From NCBI RefSeq assembly GCF_026151205.1, contig NC_087072.1, forward strand, positions 6,000,084-6,064,083: a stretch of 64,000 nt of DNA, read 5' to 3'. The DNA is from Bolinopsis microptera (taxonomy: Eukaryota; Ctenophora; Tentaculata; Lobata; Bolinopsidae). Shown here piece by piece: positions 1 through 46,551 of this stretch. The position numbers were made by a program, and so were the translations under genes. Below the pieces are notes generated by a model. The model searched no databases and was not told the origin of the DNA. It saw nothing but the letters and a program-made list of their open reading frames with translations. How positions within the stretch are numbered: position 1 is the first letter of the stretch; every line of letters begins with the position of its first letter.

Positions 1-248
1 CGTCACATCTTGACCCCGGACGTCACACCTTGAAACGTGACGTCACAAATTTATGTACACTCTATTCTCCCTCCTCTCGGCTGTTTAAACTCGGGTTGGT
101 TTTGCTGGCTAGGTTGCTGAACACAGACTTGAACAAGCTGAAAAATAATGCAAGGTTATAATTTAATCCCCATAAATGATCAACTCCTTTTATATGTAAA
201 TGAAACGAACTTCTTACTGTTTAACAACGATCCAAGTTGTTACACAGT
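1..248 (-). other. CNOT1 3' UTR/flank with CRE-like repeats at the edge
   Basis: This lies downstream of the CNOT1 stop on the minus strand. A variant poly(A) signal ATTAAA reads on the minus strand near position 160. Positions 1-48 contain three CGTCAC units spaced exactly 20 bp apart; the third forms a perfect CRE (TGACGTCA, 39-46). No other gene is seen. Confidence 0.5.
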
Positions 249-35014
<34,766 letters not shown>

Positions 35015-35078
35015 ACCACCTGGATGGTAATAAAGTTACAGTAACATAAATTTGGAGAAGATTGGAAAAGATATAATA

Positions 35079-35462
35079 CAGTGAAACCTCTTTATACCGG
35101 ACCTCTCGGGGGAAACGGAAAATGTACGGTATAGGGACTAGAGAAATTCACATGATCCCAACCCCGGCCCCAGTATCTGTAGCCTCTCAATAACCTGTCA
35201 AGAATCTTATATTATGTCCAATTAGATCCTAATATTCATGTATTGTGTCGTATTGTGAAGGAATATGTACTCAAACTCACCACCAAATGCGATAAAAGCT
35301 ATGATACATCACACTCTTGCGCAAAACGGGCTAATTAACTAAGAGTCTGGGGGAAAGAAGGGGACCGGTATATCAAGGTACCCACTGTAGAGAGGCACGG
35401 TATATCAAGGTACCCAGTGCAAGTGTAGAGAGGCACGGTATAGAGAGGTTTGCATTTGACTG
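35079..35462. mobile_element. Pogo/Tigger-like MITE, 384 bp
   Basis: Starts CAGTGAAACCTCTTTATACC and ends with its imperfect complement (...TATAGAGAGGTTTGCATTTGACTG), flanked by TA on both sides as expected for Tc1/mariner-pogo insertion. No transposase. An internal 17-bp unit (GGTATATCAAGGTACCC) is duplicated. It lies 65 bp upstream of the CNOT1 start codon. Confidence 0.8.
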
Positions 35463-36491
35463 TAATAAGTCATATACAGACCTGCTTGAGCCACAAGTAC
35501 GGCCCAGAGCAGGGCAATCAGAATGGACCAGTATCCAAAATCCTAATTAACTAGCAAGGAAGGTAAAAGGTAACAATAGGTAAAAATATATATACCAATA
35601 CTACACCAAGTATACTGTAAATAGTTAATTTGTAGCATCTTTTCATGTGCATTGTGCATGTATTGATGTCTATTAAGTTAAACTTACTTTCCCAGGGCTG
35701 TGTCATAGTATGAAACCCATCATTTCATGTCAAGTTCATCCTGTTTGGAACTGGTTAGTAAATAATACATCAGTGTGGTAATTCTTTCAGCTAATAAAAA
35801 AAGTATATTGCATTACTTTTTACTCTGTGATGCATTGCAGAAGGAGGACACACGGCTTACAGTTAATCAAAAATCCTTAATCTATAAGTACGTTTGTGCA
35901 CATACGCATTTGTGTTTCATGCAATTATTTTCTAAACACTTGGCTTAGGTCCCGTGTGCTGTAATATAACTACAAAAATTAAATTTTTTTAAACCATCAA
36001 ATCAAATCAAATCAAATCAAGAATAATAACATTATGATGATTTTGATTAGGAAAACAAGTTTTAAATTTTGGTATTTATTAATAACAATCAAAACATATC
36101 ATATCATAGAAGTAAAGCCCCGCGTTGGTTCGCTGCCTCAGTAAGGTGAATAATTTAAGCTTGAAGGTGCGACACGCATTAACAAAACCTCACACGGCGA
36201 TCACATGATCTCGAGGACCTGTGAACGCCAAATTTAATTTAAAGTTTTTAAGAATCATACATCATACTATCACAAATTACTCATGTGCTGGAGTTGTTGG
36301 AGTGCGGATTGTCAGGTATTTCATTTATTCATACATAGTCGGTTTAAAGCTGTTTATTTAGAACTCACTAATGTTGAAACTATAAAAGCAGAACGCAGGT
36401 AATGGACAATATACCGAAGACAATACCAAGGACCCGAGGACCCAATACCAAGGATCATAATATAATTTTATTGTAAATAAAGGATAGAATT

Positions 36492-36521
36492 TAAAACTTG
36501 TTTCATTAAAACTTGTTTCAC
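36492..36521 (+). repeat. Duplicated 15-bp LINE-type tail
   Basis: TAAAACTTGTTTCAT followed by the same unit ending in C. Resembles duplicated tails at 39907, 40381 and 44790. Confidence 0.6.
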
Positions 36522-36787
36522 TATCGTTTCATTGCATTAGTTCACCTTAATAAAGAATGAAGTTAAATGGAGAAAAGTCACTTTTATCACTGATCGATTC
36601 TGGAAAAGCATTTAACAGTGTGTCTGTTTCTTGCCTCATATCTAGAAGATCTCGATTAGTATAGGCATTAAAGATAAACTTCTTTGTATCATACAGTCTA
36701 TAACATACAAGCTTTATCTAAGTTTTCTTTATCTTTTCTTTTCGTTACTATGTATTGTGATTTGCTAATTGCAACACTTGAATTGAT

Positions 36788-36985
36788 TGTGCTCTGCCAA
36801 TTGCATCACTTGATTTAGTTGTATGTACAGTATATACTTTATCTATGTTTTCATTATACAAATTCATTCTAACAATATACACAGATAAATTCAGCGATAG
36901 TAGTTGTCTAGCTAAAAGGATAGACAGCCTCACAAATATAATTATATCTACAAATCAAATCAATTTCAAATCAAATCAAGAATAA
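36788..36985. repeat. SINE/LINE-3'-end-like dispersed repeat
   Basis: Starts GTGCTCTGCCAATTGCATCA and ends in an AAATC-repeat tail followed by AAGAATAATG. The same head recurs near 40897 and 50617, a degenerate one near 47700, and the same tail near 36000 and 40785. Confidence 0.55.
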
Positions 36986-37046
36986 TGACCTGAACATCAT
37001 CAGACATTCTTTCTTCTTCCTACATATTACAGTATTCAGAACGTAC

Positions 37047-37620
37047 ATGCAGAACAAAGACCAAGATGGAGCGATTCTCAAACTACCTTATGTCAACGAA
37101 GCTAATAGTAGCAAATACAGAGATGCCGTCAGACATAGCGGATTCCCCATCAAAATTGGAGGGAAACCTGGAGGGAAACTGAAGGATCTCCTTACAGACT
37201 CCAGACCCCTTAACAAGAAATCCTGCACAACATCAAACTGCAGAACATGCGCAGCTTTAACCGATGGAGAATGCACCACAACTAACACTGTCTACCACAT
37301 CACTTGTGAAGTAGACAATTGCACCGAGAACTATGCATATGGTGGGGAAACATACAGATCAATCAAGTGCAGGTTCGTCGAACATTACCGTGGTGCGGCA
37401 AATCCAACAGCAAAATCGTACGAAGATAAGCTACTAGCAAAGCACTACAGGGAAAGTTATCCTCAGCACACCTGGGCCCCCCAAAGCTTAAACTTCAAAT
37501 CGTGGATAGAGGAACATCACTCATCAACAGGAAGATTAAAGAAGCCCGATTTTTAGTTGAAAAGAAACCAACACTCAACGATAAAACAGAGTTGAACAAT
37601 CTAACACAGTTTTTAGTTGA
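37047..37620 (+). pseudogene. Penelope-like element fragment: GIY-YIG endonuclease
   Basis: The 169-codon frame carries a Cys-rich lead (C..NC.TC), then VYHITC, NYAYGGETYRS and FVEHYRG, matching the GIY-YIG endonuclease attached to Penelope-like reverse transcriptases. After a stop at 37556 the neighbouring frame continues with EARFLVEKKPTLND, the expected domain end, so a one-base frameshift sits near 37535. The reverse transcriptase itself was not found upstream. Confidence 0.68.
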
Positions 37621-38736
37621 GTGACGTATAAATAGTAATATTTTTGTTTAAATTTCACTCCTTTGCTGCCCATTAATATCTTTTATCTCTTTTAATCTTG
37701 TTATCTCCTGTACATGTCACGCTATTCCTTAATTTTCAGATGAGCCCTATTTGATAAATTTTGTCAGTTTTATGTTCATATTTGCTCTGATTTCGTTAAA
37801 AACTATTTTACAGTAGATAACTATTTTACAGTTATATATTTTGTTTGAAATAAATTTCGTCGTCAAATTTTTAATGTGAATATTGATCGTAATTAATACT
37901 ATTTCAGAATATGAGTATGACTTAGAAATGTCGATACATAATTCAGCTATTTATTTCCATTACAATCTGTCCTCACAGAGTCTATTCAGAAACAATCAGA
38001 AATTTGAATGAAAGAACTATTATCAGAGCTGTCAACATTTCATAGCCTTTGAAGGAGAAGTATCTAGTGATGTTGTAAGGCATGTAAGAACGAGGATAAT
38101 ATCTGCAATGCTAAGTGTGTGTAGTCAGTGTAGCTTACGTTGCAATTATCGAGCTCTCTTATCTTTTGTAACTTGCGATAAGTTCAGTTTGCTGCTACCG
38201 TGCAGTTAGCCTTTGCGTGTGTACTTGTAAATTCCTATACAAGTACACTATGGAGGATGATCGTAAGGTGACCCAATCTCCCATGACATAACGCTATAGG
38301 TGGCAGTGACTGTAATTTTCTACAACAATTACTGAATCATCCTTCCATAAAGTGATTTACAAAATGACACCTAATCCTCATGTTTCGGTGTTCACTTAAA
38401 CGGTACTTGACTGCTGAACTGTGGTGTCTGACGTTTGCAGCTAGATTGGACTCTGATATTATGTATTAGCAAATTTGTATAGTGTATAATTTCTTAGTGT
38501 ATAATTTCTTAGTGTTAATCATACTCTGCAACCTGGTAGCGCAGCTGACACAAAAACAAAATGTTGGCCTGGCTTGTGCATAACCTAGTAAATAACACGC
38601 ACTCCGATAAAAGCCGTCTGGAGAAACTCCGCAAAATGTTCATTGTAGTCAACGGGTACAAAGAAGCATTTAACTAGCAATTGTGTCCTTTACCCTCCTG
38701 CATAATTTGAACATTTTTGTGGCTAACTCATTGAAC

Positions 38737-39946
38737 AATGAAACGAAAAGTTTTCAATGAAACAAAAAGTTTTATTTTACATTCCTTTAATCATAAATAA
38801 AATAAGAGCTTAAACCACGAATTAGTTAGCTAGACGTAAACTTGAGGAAATATTCTTTATTTAAAAAACTTTATTTGGTTGTTAGTATTTCTATTATGGT
38901 AAGTGGTTGAATTTAGGGGAATTTAGTGAGACAGGGTCAGTTTCTCTATTGTCTTAGAAAAATTTCTACTTTACAGTAGGCAATGCTGAGTGGCAGGAAT
39001 GAGGGACCAAAACGCTTGGGGCTAACAATGGCCCATTACAAACCACTTCAGACATGGCAATGATGCTCGACAAGGAAGCCGACCCTACTTATTTGTCAGG
39101 CTGACCCACCTGATAAGCATAATACAAGATCAACCAAAATTTTTAACATGATTACTCCAAAAATTAGAATGGATGACTTTACCATGAGTGTGATGTGTTT
39201 GCGGGGTAAGCTTAAACGTGCACTATTAAATAATCAACACAGCCACAACACGCTTGATTGGACAATCAAAGATTTTGACTGCAACAATATTGTCTTCGAA
39301 AGATCACTACTTGCTGGTCACACACATGTCAGCGAAATTCCCCTAGTCTAGTGTTTTCCAAGTCTTGTTCTGTGAGTAAAGTATGTGTGAGAAAGTCTTT
39401 AATAAAATAAAATGAATGTATATTTTTGAATTTTTAACATTTAATTTGATAATGCAGTATAAAGAAATTTTTAATTAGCATTGTATAGTTTAAGATATTT
39501 ATATTAGCTTATTATAACCATAGATACAACGACCATAATTTTTCAACAGCTCTCCAATATCCATCTTAAAGTTGCATCTTATATCCTCAAACTACACAAT
39601 TTAAACTTAGGCATATTTATAGTGTAGACTTTCTGTCACAACAAGACTGTAACCCATAGTAACAAACACAAATAGAACCCCTAACGTCTGCAAACAATTT
39701 TCTTCTGATCCTCTCTAAAAACTCAATTGAACTAGCGTTTTGGTGTGTGCAAAAGCTTTCAGGCACGCACATTCCCTGCCCCGTTAGTTGCCTGTCCCTT
39801 CAAAATCAAACTAACAGTCAAGGACAAAAAGTCATACACCAAACGAGCATTATATTTTTATAAATTGTTTTACATCTCTTTACTCTGTAGAATGTGCTAA
39901 AAATTAAATTTCTTGTTTCATTGAAAAATTTCTTGTTTCATTGATG
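38737..39946. repeat. Unit bounded by inverted duplicated tails
   Basis: The left end reads two GAAAC(G/A)AAAAGTTTT units and the right end two AATTTCTTGTTTCATTGA units, i.e. the same tail class in opposite orientation, 1.2 kb apart. Near them GACAGGGTCAGTTTC (38930) and GAAACTGACCCTAT (39968) are also inverted. Two LINE 3' ends or one inverted-repeat element; undecided. Confidence 0.45.
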
Positions 39947-40380
39947 TCATTTATGCTTAATTCGTCTGAAACTGACCCTATACTACTGCACTTCTAATAT
40001 TCTATAAAAATATCTTCTAAAATAGGTATAAAGATGCATAGCACAAAACACACAAACAAAAATGTTTATAATCCATATATAAATAAATTTCTATAGAACT
40101 TTCATCTGAATTAATATGTATTTAGTATTAAAAGATTCAGTAAGTTATCTTTTCATGTACGCTGTACACTGTAGTTAGTAGTACTAAACTTTTTCAATCA
40201 GCCGCGCGCCGAACCAGTGTTGCACTAGGTAAAAATTGTGTATATTTTGTACATTTTTGAGTGTAAATTAATTTATTAATTTATCACAAATTATTTTTAT
40301 TATAACAAAACCACTTATGTGAAATGGTTATTTTGACTTTAAATATTTGAACTAAATATGATTTGATTGTGGGTATAAAA

Positions 40381-40410
40381 TAAAATTTGTTTTACTAAAA
40401 TTTGTTTTAC
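40381..40410 (+). repeat. Exact tandem duplication of a 15-bp tail
   Basis: TAAAATTTGTTTTAC occurs twice, head to tail, with no mismatch. Confidence 0.8.
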
Positions 40411-40591
40411 TGTATTTGAGAGACAATTTTATAATTTATATACTCTATTTCTTGATTGTTTCGCACTTCATATTACATAATTTTATTACTAGGTGGACAT
40501 GGAGGTGACGTTATTGAGACTTTGGGCGGCCATTAAACTCGTATTTTGAAAGTTGTCCTCTGTACTTGTTTCACTTGATTCACGATGTCAA

Positions 40592-40681
40592 TCCTTCGCA
40601 TCTCGCCGATCTGCATACGTGTGGTTGCGAGAAGCATTATTGGATGCGCGCGCGCGACCCAGTAGTGCATCGCGCTACAAT
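40592..40681. repeat. GC-rich dispersed repeat, copy 1
   Basis: Shares about 57 identical bp (GGTTGCGAGAAGCATTATTG, an alternating GC run, then CAGTAGTGCATCGCGCTACA) with 41291-41347; a shorter relative lies at 63055-63110. Strikingly GC-rich against an AT-rich background. Confidence 0.8.
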
Positions 40682-41082
40682 TGTTTCACTGACCCACGCT
40701 TTATAGCATTTATACATTTCGGCCCATTTCATATGTTTGTTCGATTTGCTGTACATTTGTATATTTGCTATTTTGTAAAAGTTTCAAATCAAATCAAAAT
40801 CAAGAACAAGACTTATTGCTCTACGTGGATGGAGCAGGAGTAAATTATGTTTTTCAAAAATATTGGTAACAATGGACCATTTCCGTTGCCTTTATATTGT
40901 GCTCTGCCAATTGATTCACCTGATTTAATTGAATGTATATATGGACACGTTCATTTGAGTTTGAGGATATTGGTAAATATAAGTGACCCTATTAAAAGGC
41001 ACAATTTAGTTGAATTTGTCACACTATGAAATTACACAAACCCTTGATGGTTAGGATAATCGTTTCATCCTCTAGGCTTCAC

Positions 41083-41892
41083 ATAGCCATGTGCCTACGC
41101 GTACTGCGTGACGCCTCCGGCGGTTGCGCGCTACTGCAAGCGAGAGGGCTCTGGTTAGAGCAACCTCTAGGCTAACTTTGTCACATAACGATATCTTAAT
41201 CAGGTGATAAGATATCGCTATATCGTGATAAGATATCGCTTAAATACGGTGAGGCACAGTGGTGCATTTTGCCGATCTACCGAAGTGGTTGCGAGAAGCA
41301 TTATTGGATGCGCGCGCGCGACCCAGTAGTGCATCGCGCTACAAGCCCGCAGTGAAACAAGCGCGCCCGCAATGGTGCAAAAGCACATGGTTAGGTGAAT
41401 ATATTCGTATGCGAAGCTTGGCTTTCATAATGCAGCGATTTCATTGGACGAGAGCAACAGTTGGCGACGTTTGACTACAAATGGCAATGTTTGATCAAAA
41501 ACCTGGTTTCAGCTCCCCCTGTGTCCATGACAAAAGTGTGGAACGAAATGTCGATTATAAATAATAAAAACAATATACACAATGAACTATTTCAACGTTT
41601 AAATAACAATGGTGTCGTCAATATTACAAATTAAGTAAATTATATATAATAAATGGTCCAAACTTTAAAAACTAATTTTAATAAGTAATAACCCATTAGG
41701 ACGCGCGCCGGCCGAGGTGGACTCGTCGACATTCTCTGACATTTTAACAAATATTTTACAACAACAATCTCTTTGCTCTAACCAGAGCCCTTTCGCTTGC
41801 AGTTGCGCGCGACCGCCGAAGGCGGCAAAGGAGCGGCAAATTTTTTACTTGTGAAACGAGCGCGTCACGCAGTACGCGTATATATAGACATG
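41083..41892. mobile_element. Inverted-repeat element, about 0.8 kb
   Basis: The left arm (41083-41161) and right arm (41769-41892) are inverted copies sharing ACGCGTACTGCGTGACGC and the outer-to-inner end GGGCTCTGGTTAGAGCAA, the right arm carrying an extra segment of about 35 bp. The interior contains GC-rich repeat copy 2 (41245-41347) and two GATAAGATATCGCT units. No transposase, so non-autonomous if mobile. Confidence 0.65.
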
Positions 41893-42395
41893 GCCTGGCT
41901 TTGTGAAACAATTTGTTAAGGCCAGGATACCTGAAACGGTCCAATACGGTATCAGGGATTATACAGTGCTGTAACTCGGAAAGTTTCTCCTGGCCTAGTG
42001 GTCCGACTATGTTATCGTAAGAAAAGTGAAACTGAAACCTTCAGACAAACTCTAAATCTACTCAGCTCTTCTGTCTTCCACGTCAATCCCACCACACCAC
42101 CCACCCAAATTAAACAATTTATAATAGGTATTTGAGATATTTAAGAGTTATAACTTTTATTCAGCAATTCTGGTAGTCCCCACCGTTGCTTTGGACCCTG
42201 TGAATAGACGCCAGGGCAGACTTTAGCACTGCAATGTAGACCATTGTCTTTAGATGTAGAATATCACACTGCTGTAGTTTTATTTCTCTTGGTTTGGTAT
42301 TTTTTCTTTGGGATCTGCTTGTTACAGCTGTTGTACTGATTCGATTATGATGTGATTATTAATGCATCCTTAATGTACAAAATATATTTATACTT

Positions 42396-42660
42396 CCAAA
42401 GCTTTAATAAGACCCCATTTAGAGTATTGTGTTCAATTGTGGAGTCCAGTTGCGGTTCATGGAAGTTGGGGGATCATCTTGGAGCTGGAGAGCGTCCAGA
42501 GGCGGTTTACCAGTCTGATTGACAAGGTGGGTACTCTTCCATACAGTCGTCGACTGGAAATCCTCAATTTAACAACGCTGGCAGAGCGGCGAATACGTGG
42601 GGACCTCATTGAATCTTTTAAAATGATAAGTGGTTTGGCCAATTACGGAGCTGGTTCACA
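42396..42660 (+). pseudogene. L2/CR1-like LINE RT, C-terminal relic
   Basis: Translates as ALIRPHLEYCVQLWSP, ELESVQRRFT and LNLTTLAERRIRGDLI, the standard thumb/C-terminal signature of L2/CR1-type reverse transcriptases. It runs in frame into the next retroelement, producing a chimeric ORF. Confidence 0.75.
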
Positions 42661-42932
42661 CCTTGGAAAAGTATGCAGATTAATCCCTCTTGATAAAGGC
42701 CAGGATAAGAACGGGAAACCTGGTGTAAGACCAATTGGAATCGGGGAGATATTGCGCAGAATCATTGGAAAAGCAGTTATAATGTCTTTCAAAACTGATA
42801 TACAATATGCTGCTGGCCCACTGCAGACCTGTGCAGGGCTCAAATCAGGAATAGAGGCTTCCATTCATGCAATGAGACAGATCTGGGAAGACAGTGACAC
42901 TGAAGCAATACTACAGGTTGACGCTGATAATG

Positions 42933-44825
42933 GTCAATACAGGCCTGTTTCCACACTTCCAATTTTTGGTAAAATTTTTGAAAAGATAATATACAAACGT
43001 CTTTACAGCTTCTTGGTTAGTCAAGGAATCCTTCACGACAGTCAATTCGGATTCCGAAAGAGTCACTCAACATCACATGCACTTAACTACTCAGTTTTTC
43101 ACATCCAAAAGGCCCTAAAGCAAGGTCTTCATGTTCTAGGAATTTTTATTGATCTAAGCAAGGCCTTTGACACAATAGACCACACAATTTTGCTTGAGAA
43201 ACTTGAAATATATGGGATTAGAGGAGTGCCACTTAAGTTACTGGAAAGTTACTTGTCGGACAGAGAGCAGTGTGTGTCCGTCCTGGGCGAAGTATCAGAC
43301 AGACTTCCTGTTCTCTATGGCGTTCCACAGGGGAGCTGCCTTGGGCCTCTCCTGTTTTTAATATACATAAATGACTTAACAAACTCTCAACTCGATAACA
43401 CTAGCTATGTCCTATTTGCTGATGATACAAACATATTTGTAGTTGCCAAAACTAGAGCAGAGGCCTACAATAATGCAAATAGGGTCCTACGATCAGTCCA
43501 CGAGTACACATTGGCTAATAAATTACATGTTAACACCAAGAAAAGTTGCTACATAGAATTCAATACAGCTAAAAGAAAACTTGATGATCAATCTTTATTA
43601 ATTGAAAATAGACTTTACCTCAACGGCCTACCTCTCTCAAAGGTGCAGGAAACGAAATTCCTGGGAGTAATTGTCGACGAAGGCCTAACTTTCAATCCCT
43701 ATAGAGACAAACTAGTTAGAAAACTCTCGTCCTGTTCTGGGAGGCTATACACGATTAAGGATAAAATTCCATCATCTATCCATAAGGACCTGTACCACAC
43801 ACTTTTTGAAAGTCACCTATCTTATGGCATTACCGTTTGGGGAGGTGCAAGTAATAATAAACTTCAACCACTATTTGTAGCCCAGAAAAAGTGTGTTCGT
43901 ATCATGTTTGGTGACAAAAAAGCATACCTTGATAAATTTATGACATGTGCTAGGACTAGACCTATCAGTGAACAGAAACTTACTAGCAAATTCTTTGAGA
44001 GAGAGCACACCAAGCCAATTTTTGCCCGTCAATCACTCATGACATTGCATAATTTATACGCGTATCACTGCTGCAATGAACTTTTTAAAGTCTTTAAATA
44101 TCGAACACCAATTGCACTATTTGAACTTTTCTGTTTGTCTAAAAGACCCGGCAAAGAAACTCTTCTTATAACAACCATGCCCTCAAACAGTTTCGTTTAC
44201 AAATCTAGTTGCCTTTGGAATTCATTCCGTCAGATGTTGGCACTGAACGACCTTGAAATCACTCATGGTGTATTCAAATCAAAGGTAAAAAAAGTCATTC
44301 TCTCGTCTCAGGGTAAAGGTGACAAGAATACCTGGGCCCCTTTGGCAAACTTTCTGAACTCAGGCAGCTTGAACGACTAAATTTGGAAAAATAAAACTTC
44401 TTGTCTGAATGAACTATTAGAACCTCAAGAAGCTGATCCGCATGTCTCCGCTACTAAAATGTTTAATGAGCCCAATCACTCATCACTTAACAGTTTAATC
44501 TTCAAAGTGAGTTGTACAATCTAGGTTGTTTTAAGTAGCTGTTGATAGTGTAAAACAGGAGTGACTTGATCGTTTTCATAACTTCGATTTACAATTTGTA
44601 CCATAATAAAACTAGCACTGCCATGGGGTTCAAAAAGGGTCATTGTAAGCCTCCAGCGTAATGGTCCTAAGTCTCTGCCCCATGCAGTGCCTGTCAGCAT
44701 CAGCTAACAGAATAGCCCTAACATAACGATCAAGCCACAAATTAGGTTCTATAATGATTTAATATTGTTGAATAAAGAGATTTGAATATAATATTTGTTT
44801 TATTCTGAATATTTGTTTTATTCTG
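42933..44825 (+). mobile_element. 5'-truncated L2/CR1-like LINE inserted in the retroelement
   Basis: Reverse transcriptase from YRPVSTLPIFGKIFEK through DLSKAFDTIDH, VPQGSCLGPLLFLIYINDL and YVLFADDTN (catalytic FADD) to the C-terminal LWNSFRQM region, stop at 44380. The 3' UTR ends with two copies of an 18-bp unit (AATATTTGTTTTATTCTG, 44790-44825). Flanked by AATG on both sides (42929-42932, 44826-44829), a likely 4-bp target duplication. The open frame suggests a fairly recent insertion. Confidence 0.82.
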
Positions 44826-45628
44826 AATGCGTTCAATCGTCTTAATAGAGAAGCAGCCCTTCACAATGTTCATGAGATCTGTCCTCCGCTCTATCAGTAT
44901 CTAAAGAACCACTACCAAAAGCCAGCAGACCTGATCATTAATACTACCGAGGACCACTACCAACTTAAGTCTGAGGAAGGTTCAACTCAGGGAGATGTAG
45001 CAGCAATGGCATTCTATGCGTTAGGGATCAAGCCTCTAGTAGATGACCTAGCCACAGCCTCCAAGCCCAGTGTTTGCAAACAGTCTTGGTATGCAGACGA
45101 CAGTAGTGCTGGTGGAAAGATTGAAGGTATTAAGATATGGTGGGATACGCTGTTGGAGCAAGGACCAAAGTATGGATATTACCCAAAAGCCAGTAAGACC
45201 GTCCTGATTGTGAAGAATAGCGAGGACCTAGATCTTGCGCAGAAAGTATTCTCAGGCACTGGTATTAAAATTGAGTCTGAAGGAGAACGCCATTTGGGTG
45301 CAGCAATTGGCAGCGAAGCTTTTAAGAACAAATATGTCTCAGATAAAGTCCATAAATGGTGTCAGGACATCAAGCTGTTGTCATCAATTGCTGTTGAGGA
45401 GCCCCAAGCTGCTTTGACTGCATATACTAAGGGAATTTGTCACCGGTGGACGTTCATTCAGAGGACCATCCCGGGTATAAGTCACTTGTTTCGACCATTG
45501 GAGGATTGCATCAGAACAGATTTTATTCCAGCAATCTTGGGTAAGAACGTATCAGACTTGGACCGCTCCATATTTGCATTGCCAGTCAGACATGGTGGCC
45601 TAGGTATCTCCAACCCAGTTGAAAACTG

Positions 45629-46551
45629 TTTGTAGGTAATAAGCAATGAAACCCAGTAATCGTATAACCAAGCTGAAATGATCTATATCAATGTATAGTA
45701 AATAATACCTTTAGTCAATCTGAATAACTCACAATACTTCTATAAAGAGTAAAAGGGATAAACCCATAAACACTTGACGGAGAGAAAGTAACTCACCAAG
45801 AAAGCTCCGTCAAGGATCGTAAGCTCTAGTAGGTCTCTAGAGTCTGTCATATAAAACAACCATGCTTAAGGAAAACATGGGGTTACATAAAGATATATCC
45901 TAATATAGGAAATCTAGAGAAAAGGATATATGACAATATCCCGCCTAACAATATCCCGCCTAACAAAGTTAGAAAACTAGAAACGATTAAATCACCCAGA
46001 GGAAAGACAAAGCATTCTTGCTTGATTAAAATATTAAAATGAGATACTCAATATCTCTCACTATAAACTCTAACAAATATAAAAGCATTATTAAAAGTAC
46101 ACTCTCATAATATTATCAAATAAGTAGAATAAAAACCCCGCAAATTATAAGTTCATCAAATATAATAAATAAATCTCAAGTAGTCACCAATGCCGATTAA
46201 AACACAGCATCTCTTACAATAAATGTCTTTTACAATACAATACAAATTGTCCATGGCCAATTCAGTTTTGAAGATAGCAGAGTAGAAGAGTAGAGAGAAT
46301 CATCCACCAGAAGCATACACAAAGAAAACTTACAGCAGGAGAGAAGAGCGAGACACTTCAGCCATCATACACACCAGATGACTCACTTCAGATCATCGGG
46401 CACCTTAAACAAGCCCAACTGTCCAATAAGAAGGTTAACTCAAGTTTTTTTCTGGGAAAGACAACACCCTCTCTACCATGCTTAAGGAAAACATGGGGTT
46501 ACATAAAGATATATCCTAATATAGGAAATCTAGAGAAAAGGATATATGACA
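45629..46551. mobile_element. Second insertion, 0.92 kb, noncoding, with a 76-bp internal/terminal direct repeat
   Basis: Bounded by AAAACTG (45622-45628 and 46552-46558), which fits a 7-bp target duplication in the host retroelement. A 76-bp sequence at 45859-45934 is repeated exactly at 46475-46550, where it forms the right end of the insert. A 17-bp tandem duplication (AATATCCCGCCTAACAA-like) lies at about 45933-45968. No ORF, no terminal inverted repeat and no poly(A) seen. Class undetermined. Confidence 0.65.

Larger units (their letters stand above)
35463..37046. other. Repeat-rich intergenic DNA
   Basis: Contains an (ATCAA)n tail (35997-36020), a duplicated LINE-like tail (36492-36521), a GTGCTCTGCCAATTG repeat (about 36788) ending in an (AAATC)n tail (36950-36980). 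No gene seen. Confidence 0.5.
37621..42395. other. Repeat-rich intergenic DNA
   Basis: Holds inverted LINE-type tails at 38737-38780 and 39907-39946, a duplicated tail (40381-40410), GC-rich repeats (40592-40681 and 41245-41347) and the inverted-repeat element 41083-41892. A 67-codon ORF at 39148-39351 is not recognised and its reality is doubtful. No host gene seen. Confidence 0.5.

Noticed and set aside
39148-39351. 67-aa ORF considered as a small gene
   Set aside because: No recognisable domain, lies in transposon debris between inverted tails; kept only as a note.
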